Part shown: in pieces, positions 1 to 7,592 of the stretch
Numbering within the stretch: position 1 is the stretch's first letter
Layout: each line of letters begins with the position of its first letter
Assembly (NCBI RefSeq): GCF_029813835.1
Contig: NZ_JARVKV010000005.1
Location: forward strand, 140,855-204,854
DNA length: 64,000 nucleotides
Direction of reading: 5' to 3'
Source of the DNA: Streptomyces sp. DH37
GTDB taxonomy: Bacteria > Actinomycetota > Actinomycetes > Streptomycetales > Streptomycetaceae
Made by a program: the position numbers and the translations under genes
The notes under the pieces: generated by a model
Database searches by the model: none
What the model saw: only the letters and a program-made list of their open reading frames with translations
Told to the model about the DNA's origin: nothing

Positions 1-410
1 AGACCGGGATCGCCCTGCTCGCCCTGGGGGAACTCGCCGACCGGGCCGCCGACGCCCTGGCCGGGCGGGCCGGCAAGGACGCCCTGGCCGCCTTCGCGAA
101 CGTCTACCGCGACTACGCCCGGGAGCACCCCGGCCGCTACGCCGCGGCGCGGCTCCGGCTCGACCCGGACACGGCGGCCGCGAGCGCCGGGGGCAGGCAC
201 GCGCAGATGATGCGGGCGATCCTGCGCGGCTACGACCTGGCGGAACCGGACCAGACGCACGCCGTCCGGCTGCTGGGCAGCGTCTTCCACGGCTACGTCA
301 GCCTGGAGACGGCCGGCGGCTTCAGCCACAGCGCTCCCGGCGCGCAGGAGACCTGGCCGTGGATCCTGGACCGCCTCGACGACCTGCTGCGAAACCGGCC
401 CACCACCTGA
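1..410 (+). CDS. TetR-family regulator, C-terminal part (5' end outside window)
   Basis: An open frame enters from the left edge and ends at a TGA at 408-410. The roughly 135 visible residues are helical and look like the WHG-type ligand-binding half of a TetR regulator: a stretch reading YRDYAREHPGRYAAARL, then LLGSVFHGYVSLETAGGF, then a WPWILDRLDDLL end helix. The DNA-binding half lies outside the window, so targets cannot be inferred. The SGNH hydrolase follows on the same strand after about 130 bases and may be co-regulated, but nothing visible proves it. The family call is fairly safe; the ligand is unknown. Confidence 0.75.
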   Translation, partial: TGIALLALGELADRAADALAGRAGKDALAAFANVYRDYAREHPGRYAAARLRLDPDTAAASAGGRHAQMMRAILRGYDLAEPDQTHAVRLLGSVFHGYVSLETAGGFSHSAPGAQETWPWILDRLDDLLRNRPTT

Positions 411-543
411 ACGCCGCCGTCGCATCCCCACGGGCCGCCGGCGCACGGCCACGGCCACGGCGTATCGGCGCATCCGCGCTTCGGCGTACCGGCGCTTCGG
501 CGCAGACAAACGACTCGGACATCTCGACCAACGGGCTGAGGCC

Positions 544-1728
544 ATGGACACCAAGCACAACTGGATCACCACACCCGTCACCACGGACCTCCTGCGCGGC
601 GCCCTGGACCTGGAACGCACCGCGCACGGCGTCCTGCCGCACCGGCTGCCCGCCCGGGCCCGCGCCCAGTGCGCCGACGGGCAGCTCGCCATGGCCGAGT
701 CCCAGCCCTCCGGCGTCCGGCTGGCCTTCCGCACCCGGGCCACCGCCGTGGAACTGGACGCGCTGCCCACCAAGCGGGTCTACACGGGCGCCCCGCCCCG
801 GCCCGACGGCGTCTACGACCTGCTCGTCGACGGCCGCCTGGCCGGCCGGGCCAGCGTGGCCGGCGGCAACACCCTGACCATCGACATGGCCACCGGGACC
901 ACCGAACACCGGCCCGGCCCGGTCGGCACCCTCCGCTTCACCGGCCTGCCCGCCGGGGCCAAGGACGTCGAGATCTGGCTCCCGCACAACGAGACCACCG
1001 AACTCGTCGCCCTGCGCACCGACGCCCCCGTCGAGCCCGCACCGGACCGGGGCCGTGCGGTCTGGCTGCACCACGGCAGCTCGATCAGCCACGGCTCGGA
1101 CGCCGCGAGCCCGACCACCACCTGGCCCGCCCTCGCCGCCGCCCTCGCCGGCGTGGAACTGATCAATCTGGGCCTGGGCGGCAGCGCCCTGCTCGACCCG
1201 TTCACCGCCCGCGTCCTGCGCGACACCCCCGCCGACCTGATCAGCGTCAAGATCGGCATCAACCTGGTCAACAGCGACCTGATGCGCCTGCGCGCCTTCA
1301 CCCCCGCCGTCCACGGCTTCCTCGACACCATCCGCGAAGGCCACCCCACCACACCCCTGCTGGTCGTCTCGCCGATCCTGTGTCCCATCCACGAGGACAC
1401 CCCCGGCCCCAGCGCCCCGGACTTCGCCGCCCTCAGCGCCGGACAGGTGCGGTTCCGGGCCACGGGCGACCCCGCGGAGCGGGCGAACGGGAAGCTCACC
1501 CTGGGCGTCATCCGGGACGAGCTGGCCCGGATCGTGGAGCAGCGGGCGGCCGAGGACGCGAACCTGCACCACCTCGACGGTCGCGACCTCTACGGCGAGG
1601 CCGACTCCGCCGAACTGCCGCTGCCCGACCGGCTCCACCCCGACGCCGCCACCCACCGCCGCATCGGCGAACGCTTCGTCGGGCTGGTCTTCGGCGCCGG
1701 CGGGCCCTTCGCGCCCCCCGGCGCCTGA
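544..1728 (+). CDS. SGNH/GDSL-family hydrolase with N-terminal beta-rich domain
   Basis: A 394-residue protein. Residues 1 to about 165 form a beta-rich N-terminal region, like the jelly-roll that precedes SGNH domains in SsfX3-type esterases. The hydrolase half begins with WLHHGSSISHGSDA, the block I nucleophile motif in GSS rather than GDS form. It continues with a Gly block (LINLGLGGSALLD), a block III-like stretch (KIGINLVNSD) and ends with DRLHPDAATHRRI, the Asp-x-x-His catalytic pair. The likely reaction is hydrolysis or transfer of an ester; the substrate is unknown. There is no signal peptide, so it should be cytoplasmic. The ATG is preceded by a weak GAGG about 5 bases upstream. Confidence 0.8.
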   Translation: MDTKHNWITTPVTTDLLRGALDLERTAHGVLPHRLPARARAQCADGQLAMAESQPSGVRLAFRTRATAVELDALPTKRVYTGAPPRPDGVYDLLVDGRLAGRASVAGGNTLTIDMATGTTEHRPGPVGTLRFTGLPAGAKDVEIWLPHNETTELVALRTDAPVEPAPDRGRAVWLHHGSSISHGSDAASPTTTWPALAAALAGVELINLGLGGSALLDPFTARVLRDTPADLISVKIGINLVNSDLMRLRAFTPAVHGFLDTIREGHPTTPLLVVSPILCPIHEDTPGPSAPDFAALSAGQVRFRATGDPAERANGKLTLGVIRDELARIVEQRAAEDANLHHLDGRDLYGEADSAELPLPDRLHPDAATHRRIGERFVGLVFGAGGPFAPPGA

Positions 1729-1861
1729 ACGGGGCTCCCGGCCCGGGGGACCGGTGCCGCGTCCGGCAGCGTTCGCCCCGGGCGTCGCCACCGGGTCCGG
1801 CCTGAGGGGATCAGGAGCAGCCCGCGTCCGTTCAGGGCCGGGTCCCGGCGCACCGGATAGT

Positions 1862-1877
1862 CCCCCCCCCCCCCCCC
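1862..1877. repeat. C16 homopolymer run
   Basis: Sixteen consecutive C residues lie in the gap between the SGNH hydrolase and the 3' end of the MFS gene. The tract is outside recognised coding sequence. It could be a slippage hotspot or an assembly-sensitive tract. I see no stem-loop or promoter built around it. Confidence 0.9.
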
Positions 1878-2081
1878 GAGCACCGGCGGGTCCCAGCGGA
1901 CCGGCGGATGGACGGTGCTCAGCGGTCGTTCGACACCACCGTCGAGGCCGCCCGGGACCGCGTCACCCCTCCGGCCCGTCCACCGGCCGCGAGCAGGTGG
2001 CAGGACCCCGGTGTCACCGGCGTCCCCACGGCCGCCGCCGCCCGCCCGGGGGCGCGACCCGCCGGACCGCGCACGCGGCGG

Positions 2082-3317
2082 TCACCGTGTGCTCGTGGTC
2101 CGGTCGACGTCCGCCGGGCGGTCGCCGGGGAGCGGCGCGCGGGCCCGGGCCCGGCGGTACAGCAGGAGGGCGCCGACCAGGGTGACGGCCAGCGGGACGG
2201 CTCCCGACAGCAGCACGAGCGTCCGGCTGGTGAGCGGGCCCGCCGGTGTCCCCAGGATGAACCCCGCCGTGACGGAGAGGTTGGCCATGACGCGGTAGTA
2301 CGCCCACGCCTGCCCCTGCACCGACGGGCTGACCTGCTGGTGCACCAGGTTCCGCACGGCGACGCCGTGCAGCCCGTTGCCGAACCCCCCGCACAGGAAG
2401 GCCACCACCACGGCGGCGGTGACCGGCACCGCGCCGGCCGCCAGCAGTCCCAGGGAGATCAGCGCGGCACCGGCCAGGGCCAGCGCCGGCTGCCGGACCT
2501 CGAAGCGGCGCAGCCCGGCCGCCATCGCCCCCGGCACGCTCCCCACCGCCCAGCTCGCCACCACCAGCCCGTAGGCCGTGTCGCTCGCCGTGACGTCCTG
2601 GAGGTAGAACACCCCCGCCACGCCCTCCACGCTGGTGCCCACCATGACGGCGGCGAGGACCGGCAGCAGGGGAGCGATCAGGGGAGCGCCGCGCAGGGCG
2701 CGGAACCCGTCCGTGATCCCCGCGGTGGGCTTGCGCAGCAGCCCGGTGTGCACCGCCCGGCGGGGCCGCGGCACGCTCAGCGCCGCGGCCAGCGCGAGGA
2801 CCACGAACGACCCCCCGTTGAGGGCGAGCAGCACGTCCGTGCCCGCGGTGACGTACAGCAGCCCGCCGAGGGCGGGCCCGAGGATGCCGGCGACCGAGCC
2901 GGCGGCGCCCACGGCGGCGTTCGCCGAGGTCAGCCGGTCGGCCTTCACCACGGTGGGCAGGAGTTTGAAACCCGCGGACGCCGCGGCCGTCCCCAGGACG
3001 GAGGCGGCGCCGACCAGGGCCACCCGAGCGCCGAACGAGGAGGTCGGGACCGCGGCCAGGAACACGGCCGCCTGGCCGGCCAGCGTGGCGATCCACACCT
3101 TCCGCGCATCCCAGCGGTCCACGAGGAGGCCGAGCAGGGGCGCCAGCACGATCGGCGGGAGCAGGGCCGCCAGGTGGACGAGCGTGACGTTCCAGGGGTG
3201 CCCGGTGCGGGCCGCGTCCAGCACCAGCGCCATCGTGGCGACCGCGTCACCGATCTGGGAGACGGCCGTGCTGACGACCAGGCAGGGGAGCCGCCACCGA
3301 GGGGGCAGCAGGATCAC
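2082..3317 (-). CDS. MFS transporter, last gene of the RiPP operon
   Basis: A 411-residue polytopic membrane protein with about 12 hydrophobic segments. It has the MFS loop 2-3 signature GLLVDRWDARKVW and a Pro/Gly-rich TM5 region (GSVAGILGPALGG). The start is the GTG at 3315-3317, chosen because a GAGGA Shine-Dalgarno lies 7-8 bases upstream and the protein then begins with a short basic N-terminus before TM1; the open frame upstream of it has no coding character. It follows the methyltransferase stop by 10 bases, so it is the distal gene of the operon. In a peptide cluster the expected role is export or self-resistance, but the substrate is inferred only from context. Confidence 0.85.
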   Translation of the reverse strand: MILLPPRWRLPCLVVSTAVSQIGDAVATMALVLDAARTGHPWNVTLVHLAALLPPIVLAPLLGLLVDRWDARKVWIATLAGQAAVFLAAVPTSSFGARVALVGAASVLGTAAASAGFKLLPTVVKADRLTSANAAVGAAGSVAGILGPALGGLLYVTAGTDVLLALNGGSFVVLALAAALSVPRPRRAVHTGLLRKPTAGITDGFRALRGAPLIAPLLPVLAAVMVGTSVEGVAGVFYLQDVTASDTAYGLVVASWAVGSVPGAMAAGLRRFEVRQPALALAGAALISLGLLAAGAVPVTAAVVVAFLCGGFGNGLHGVAVRNLVHQQVSPSVQGQAWAYYRVMANLSVTAGFILGTPAGPLTSRTLVLLSGAVPLAVTLVGALLLYRRARARAPLPGDRPADVDRTTSTR

Positions 3318-3327
3318 GGTTTCGTCC

Positions 3328-4221
3328 TCACGCGTCCGGCCGGGCGCCGGGCGCCCGGTCCGGCGGAGGCTGGGTGCGGGTCGCGCGGAGCAGCAGCACG
3401 TCGCAGACCCATCCCTGGGCCCCTCCTCCCTCGACCTCCACGGTCCGGCGGTCGTGCGGTTCCAGACCCTCCCCACCGGCGAGTTCCAGGATCTCCTCGG
3501 AGGACCAGACCCGCTCGTCGCGGACGCCGAGGAGGCCCGGATGGCCGATGCGTTCACCGTCGTGGCCCTCGACGAAGAAGTTGTGCCGCAACCGGTGGGT
3601 CCGGTGATCGTAATCCATGCCGCGCCACATCATCCGGCGCGTTCCGAGGGCGTCCCGGTAGGGGACGGCGTCGACGACACGGCCGATCGAGCGGAAGTTG
3701 TCGCGCACCGAGGCGGGGAAGACCGTGACGGCGGCGCAGCCGCCCGGGGCGAGCGTCGCGGCCATGGAGCGCAGCACGGCGCGGGCCGCGTCCTCCCGGG
3801 GGAAGCCGTTGATGGTCACCGCGGACAGCAGGGTGAGGTCGAAGGCGCCGCGCAGGGAGTCGGGCACCGCGGTGATGTCCCCCCGCACCGCCCGCGGCCC
3901 GGGGGTGTCCCGGAAGCGCTCGGCGAAGGCCCGGTGCGCGTCGGCGGAGCTCTCCAGGCCGACGAGGCGCAGGCCGGGACGGCGCCGGGCCAGGTGCCAC
4001 AGCACGCGCCCCTCGCCGCAGCCGACGTCGAGGACGCTTCCGCCGCCGGTGGTGTCGACGCAGTCCACGAACGCGTCGATGTCCCAGGTCTGCGGCCAGG
4101 CGCTGACCCGTTCGAACTCGTAGAACGCGCCCTCGTAGTAGGAGATGACGCCGGTCTGCGGGCACTCCTCCTTGATGCGCCGGAACGGCCCGAAGAGGAC
4201 CTCCGCGTCGTACCCGCTCAT
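3328..4221 (-). CDS. SAM-dependent methyltransferase of the RiPP operon
   Basis: A 297-residue class I methyltransferase. Motif I is VLDVGCGEG at about residues 63-71. It is followed by a motif II-like acidic strand (LVGLESSADAHRAF), an AVRGDITAVPDSL segment and a post-motif FDLTLLSAVTINGFP region. The ATG at 4219-4221 overlaps the TGA of the upstream HExxH gene (ATGA), which indicates translational coupling. In this cluster the most economical role is methylation of the modified peptide, on O, N or the C-terminus, or of a hydroxyl installed by the HExxH enzymes. The acceptor is not deducible from sequence. There is no signal peptide or membrane segment. Confidence 0.85.
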   Translation of the reverse strand: MSGYDAEVLFGPFRRIKEECPQTGVISYYEGAFYEFERVSAWPQTWDIDAFVDCVDTTGGGSVLDVGCGEGRVLWHLARRRPGLRLVGLESSADAHRAFAERFRDTPGPRAVRGDITAVPDSLRGAFDLTLLSAVTINGFPREDAARAVLRSMAATLAPGGCAAVTVFPASVRDNFRSIGRVVDAVPYRDALGTRRMMWRGMDYDHRTHRLRHNFFVEGHDGERIGHPGLLGVRDERVWSSEEILELAGGEGLEPHDRRTVEVEGGGAQGWVCDVLLLRATRTQPPPDRAPGARPDA

Positions 4222-5333
4222 CCGACCCGCTCCTTCGCTCCGAGGGCGTCCACCCTCTCGACCTGCTCCTGCGCGTCCCGCAGGTAGTTCCCGGGGTCGT
4301 GGTGCCCGAGGTCCCGGACGGCCCGGTCGTGCAGGGCCATGACGTCGTTCAGCCACCGGGCCATGGCGTGCCCGTCCGGGCCCAGACTGGCGCGGAAGGC
4401 CCGGGACTCCGTCAGCCGTGCGAAGAAGCGGGCACGCCTCCAGTACTCGTCGAGCCTCTCCGCGGCCCCGGTGTGGCCCCGGCTCTCCAGCCGGGTGAAG
4501 AGTTCCAGCAGGTGGCAGTAGACGTGGAGCGTGGAGACGACGCGCAGGGCGTCCATGTCGCGCCGGCGGCCGTCGATGAGCGTCCAGGGGATGCCGAAGA
4601 CCGGACCCGCCGTGTAGTCGTAGGACGGGTCGGCGATCCGCCGGCAGACCAGCAGGTCGTAGTACTTCTGGTGGCAGGCCTCGTGGAAGACCATGTCCGC
4701 GGTGGCGACGGGGTCGTCCAGGTGGTCCGCGGAGATCACGGAGACGTACGGCATGGGGACGACGAAGGCCGACACCACGGACTCGCTGCTGATGAGCATG
4801 GCCCCGTGGACGCTGCGCACCACCGAGGCCCCGAGCTCCCCGACGGTGTCGTACAGCGACCGGAGTCCCTCGCCCACCCGCGACGCGTGCGAGGCGTCCG
4901 CGTCCACGAAGCGGTACGCGGCCGGCAGGTCGCGGCGGGCCGCCTCCAGCAGGTGACGGCCGGCGGCGTGCCGCTGCCACAGGGAGGCCAGCAGATAGGG
5001 CCGCCCGTCCGCGACGGGCGCGTCCGCGGCGACGTGGTCCTGCGGCGGAACGCTGCTGAGCAGGTCGTACCCCGACCGCATCCCGCGGGTGGCCCCCTCG
5101 ACGTCGCCGCGGCTCAGCAACTGGTGGGCGCGGTGGACCACGGCGCGCCGGATTCCCGGCGCGGCCAGGGACGGCCGCGCCGCCGGGTCCGGGAGCCGGA
5201 CCCCCGTGTGCTCCTCGAGGGCCGCCTCCACGCCGCCGTAGAACGCGGCCACATCGCGGGCGATGCCCAGCGGCTCGCCGAACATACCGGTCAGCAACAG
5301 CTCGGAGGCTGTCGGGGTGACGTGTACGGGCAC
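4218..5333 (-). CDS. aKG-HExxH-type peptide beta-hydroxylase-like enzyme (first copy)
   Basis: A 371-residue soluble protein with the metal-binding motif HEACH at residues 217-221 in the context MVFHEACHQKYYDLL. About 50 residues later comes a second conserved block, DGRRRDMDALRVVSTLHVYCH (written here as one motif of 21: key residues are D264, R266, the STLH ending at His 270, and His 274). That combination fits the HEXXH-motif family known from FxSxx-COOH-type peptide systems, now annotated as 2-oxoglutarate-dependent HExxH peptide beta-hydroxylases. The GTG start at 5331-5333 has an upstream GAGAGG. It follows the precursor gene across a 157-base gap holding a strong hairpin and overlaps the methyltransferase by ATGA. 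Expected role: hydroxylating residues of the co-encoded precursor. It could alternatively be a metallopeptidase, but gluzincin features are absent. Confidence 0.75.
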   Translation of the reverse strand: MPVHVTPTASELLLTGMFGEPLGIARDVAAFYGGVEAALEEHTGVRLPDPAARPSLAAPGIRRAVVHRAHQLLSRGDVEGATRGMRSGYDLLSSVPPQDHVAADAPVADGRPYLLASLWQRHAAGRHLLEAARRDLPAAYRFVDADASHASRVGEGLRSLYDTVGELGASVVRSVHGAMLISSESVVSAFVVPMPYVSVISADHLDDPVATADMVFHEACHQKYYDLLVCRRIADPSYDYTAGPVFGIPWTLIDGRRRDMDALRVVSTLHVYCHLLELFTRLESRGHTGAAERLDEYWRRARFFARLTESRAFRASLGPDGHAMARWLNDVMALHDRAVRDLGHHDPGNYLRDAQEQVERVDALGAKERVG

Positions 5334-5425
5334 TGCTTCGCCTCTCGTTCTCGGTGCTTTCCCTCTCCGTCCCGGACCTCCGGCCCCGGACCCCCGGCCC
5401 CGGGCGCTCCGCCCCGGACCACGGA

Positions 5426-5461
5426 CGCGCGGTGTGCCGGCCGGGGCCGGCACACCGCGCG
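5426..5461. terminator. 17-bp perfect hairpin between precursor and downstream enzymes
   Basis: The arms 5426-5442 and 5445-5461 are perfectly complementary over 17 bp (cgcgcggtgtgccggcc with its complement) around a 2-base GG centre. The hairpin sits 30 bases past the precursor stop and about 90 bases before the next start. No T-run follows, so it is more likely an attenuator or 3'-end stabiliser than a full intrinsic terminator. Such placement is common where a precursor peptide must be made in excess over its modifying enzymes. Confidence 0.75.
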
Positions 5462-5490
5462 CCGCTTCCGCCGCCATGGGCGGGGGAGGG

Positions 5491-5613
5491 TCAGGCGCGC
5501 TGCGGGTACTGCGCGGACGCCTGGACCTCGGGCGCGACCACGGTCGCCTGGGGAAGGTCCTCGGACTCCAGGGCCTCGCCCACCAGCTCCTCGATGCTGA
5601 GGGTGCTCTCCAT
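5491..5613 (-). CDS. RiPP precursor peptide candidate, 40 residues
   Basis: A 40-residue peptide starting at the ATG 5611-5613, preceded by a near-consensus Shine-Dalgarno (GGAAGGAGGTGATT), the strongest ribosome site in the operon. The N-terminal half, MESTLSIEELVGEALESEDL, is acidic and amphipathic like a leader. The C-terminal half, PQATVVAPEVQASAQYPQRA, is rich in Pro, Gln, Val and Ala with one Tyr and one Arg, and is the probable core. There is no Cys, Trp, Lys, His or Asn, so lanthipeptide, thioether or disulfide chemistry is excluded. It lies between the RRE protein and the first HExxH enzyme. The precursor assignment is inference from size, ribosome site and context. Confidence 0.75.
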   Translation of the reverse strand: MESTLSIEELVGEALESEDLPQATVVAPEVQASAQYPQRA

Positions 5614-5692
5614 GCCAATCACCTCCTTCCGGTGGCTCGTCCCTCCGCCCGCCCGGACGGGCCGGCGGTGTCCTCGGAGCGGCGGCACGCGC

Positions 5693-6022
5693 TCAGGCGT
5701 CCACCACGTCGATGACCCCCGAGGCGCGCAGCGCCGTCAGGGCGGCGTGGACGCTCTCGTCCGACGCCTGCTCGGACACGCCCCGTGCGCGCGTCAGCTC
5801 ACGGTGCCTGGTCAGGACCTCACCCACCGTCGGGCGGTCCTCGCACAGCCTGAGGGCGAGGACCGTCCGGGCGTCGAGCATGACGGCCAGGGGCGGCCGG
5901 CTCGCGAAGAGGAAGTACCGTCCCTTGACGGACATCGGTTCCAGGCGGTGCTCGCCCCGCGTCGTCACGAGGACGCGTGCGGTCGCCGCGAACGGGTCGG
6001 TCGTGGCCGGGGATCGGCTCAT
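5693..6022 (-). CDS. PqqD-like RiPP recognition element (RRE) protein
   Basis: A 109-residue protein. A beta-rich N-terminus (ARVLVTTRGEHRLEPMSVKGRYFLF) is followed by helices (DARTVLALRLCEDRPTVGEVL) and a terminal helix (VHAALTALRASGVIDVVDA). This is the winged-helix layout of PqqD-like RREs, which bind leader peptides and deliver them to tailoring enzymes. The ATG at 6020-6022 overlaps the TGA of the upstream second HExxH gene. The precursor start lies 79 bases downstream. Expected partner: the leader of the 40-residue precursor. The fold call rests on pattern only; a structure-based comparison would settle it. Confidence 0.65.
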   Translation of the reverse strand: MSRSPATTDPFAATARVLVTTRGEHRLEPMSVKGRYFLFASRPPLAVMLDARTVLALRLCEDRPTVGEVLTRHRELTRARGVSEQASDESVHAALTALRASGVIDVVDA

Positions 6023-7137
6023 GCGGTCACCAGTTCCTGTTCGGTCATGTCGGGCACGGGGAAGGGGCGCCAGTCGAGGGACAGTTCGCCGGGCGTGTCC
6101 TGGAGCGGCCGGAGGCAGGCGGAGGCCAGCCAGTCCCGCATCGCCCGGCCGTCGGCGCCCAGTTGCCCGTCCACGCGCTCGAAGCGCAGGGCGCTCTCCA
6201 GGAAGGCCGCGCGCTCGAAGTTGCGCTGGGCGCGACGGGCCAGGTCGGCCGTCTCCGGCGCCGACGGGGACGCGGCGCCGAGCGCCGCGACGTAGTAGGC
6301 GGCCAGGTGGGCGTAGACGTGGAGGGTGGACAGCAGCCGCGCCGCGTTGAAGTTCCGCCGCCCGCCGTCCGAGGGGGACCACGGCAGGTACACCCGGGGG
6401 CTGGCCGCGTCGGTGTACCCGTCGGCCATCAGCCGGCGTGTGAGGCGGGCGATGTTCCACTTCTCGTGGAGCGACTCGTGGAGCAGCGCCTCCCCGACGA
6501 CAGGGGAGGGCCGTGCGAGCAGTTCCCGGCTGACCATGATCATTTCGGGGAGCTGCACGGCGTGCATGCTGGGGATGGAGCACCGCAGGACGAGGACGGT
6601 GGAGACGAAGGGGAACGTCGTGGCGGCGACGGCGGGCAGGAGCGCGTGCGCGGTGGACAGCCCCGTGTCGACGGCCGCCGCCTCACCGGACGAGGGCGTG
6701 TGGGGGTCGATGGCGCCGGTGAACCCGCTGTAGGCCAGGACCTCCCGGGCGACGCGCAGCACCGCCGACGGCGCCGGGTCGGCGGCCCAGTCGGTCAGCA
6801 GCCCGGGGTCCCCCTCCGCCGCGCGGCGACGGACGATGCTCCGCGCCCGGGTGCGGCGGTGGCTTCCGAGGTCGGGCAGCGGAGAGTCGCTCAGGGTCCG
6901 GAACGGCACCGGGGGCTGCCGCACCATGTCCAGCGCGCTGCGGCCGAAGCTCGACGGCAGGGGGTCGAACCCGCTTCCCTCGGGGCCGTTCCAGGGCGGA
7001 GGGGCCTCCATCGCGTGCGCCCACGCCACCCCCGTGTAGTAGAGCTCCTTGTCGCGCAGCAACCCGTCCGCGTCGCCGAAGGGGCCGACGGCGAGTTCCC
7101 TGTCGATCCGGTCCGCGAGACCGGCATAGGTCTTCAT
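6019..7137 (-). CDS. aKG-HExxH-type peptide beta-hydroxylase-like enzyme (second copy)
   Basis: A 372-residue protein with HESLH at residues 220-224 (context GEALLHESLHEKWNIARL). A second block reads SDGGRRNFNAARLLS then TLHVYAH, with His 273 and His 277. Spacing and motifs match the first copy, so the two are paralogues, but they differ widely elsewhere and probably act on different residues. The ATG at 7135-7137 has GAGGAAGAG directly upstream and is the first gene of the leftward operon. The N-terminal 130 residues carry a Trp/Pro-rich segment (PPPWNGPEGSGFDPLPSSFG) seen in other members of the family. Role as in the first copy: likely iron/2-oxoglutarate peptide hydroxylation. Confidence 0.75.
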   Translation of the reverse strand: MKTYAGLADRIDRELAVGPFGDADGLLRDKELYYTGVAWAHAMEAPPPWNGPEGSGFDPLPSSFGRSALDMVRQPPVPFRTLSDSPLPDLGSHRRTRARSIVRRRAAEGDPGLLTDWAADPAPSAVLRVAREVLAYSGFTGAIDPHTPSSGEAAAVDTGLSTAHALLPAVAATTFPFVSTVLVLRCSIPSMHAVQLPEMIMVSRELLARPSPVVGEALLHESLHEKWNIARLTRRLMADGYTDAASPRVYLPWSPSDGGRRNFNAARLLSTLHVYAHLAAYYVAALGAASPSAPETADLARRAQRNFERAAFLESALRFERVDGQLGADGRAMRDWLASACLRPLQDTPGELSLDWRPFPVPDMTEQELVTA

Positions 7138-7592
7138 CTCTTCCTCACCACTGGTCAGGGGTGGCGTCCGCACCGGGCCGGTGCGGACGCGGTGGTCACC
7201 TGGCATGGGCGGCCGACCGCTCGCCGGAAGCCGATGGTTCGTCCGCGTCGGTGGTCGTTCACCGCTCCGTCCGCGGACGGAGCGTCGCCGTCCGCGGGAG
7301 CGGGCGCTGTCGCGGGTGTGCACCGGTGAGGTGGCGCGCGCCGCCACCGGGTCGGCGGGCCGGGAGGCGCCGCCGAGCGGTTCCGCGGCGGGACGGGCGG
7401 CGACCGCGAACGGTTCCCGTGCCCGGCGAGGAATTATCGGCGGCCGTCGCGACTTCACTGGTACAGGGCAAAGGATTTCCCCCTTTCCGGCTCCGGTGGG
7501 CCTTTGCCCGCCGGACCCGTCGCATCCATGGTGCACGGGGGAATCCGCGGAAGACATACGCACAAGTGCGAATGGACGGGGAAGGGAAATAG
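7138..7592. promoter_or_regulatory. Divergent promoter region of the RiPP operon and its LuxR regulator
   Basis: A 455-base gene-free spacer between divergent genes. The clearest element is an inverted repeat GGGCAAAGG (7466-7474) and CCTTTGCCC (7501-7509), separated by 26 bases, about 85 bases upstream of the LuxR start. It is a candidate binding site for the adjacent LuxR-type regulator. No clear -35/-10 pair could be assigned with confidence. Confidence 0.45.

Noticed and set aside
4218..7137. HExxH proteins as secreted zinc metallopeptidases.
   Set aside because: No signal peptide or gluzincin/metzincin downstream motif. The second block STLHVYxH and the RRE/precursor context fit the peptide-hydroxylase family better.
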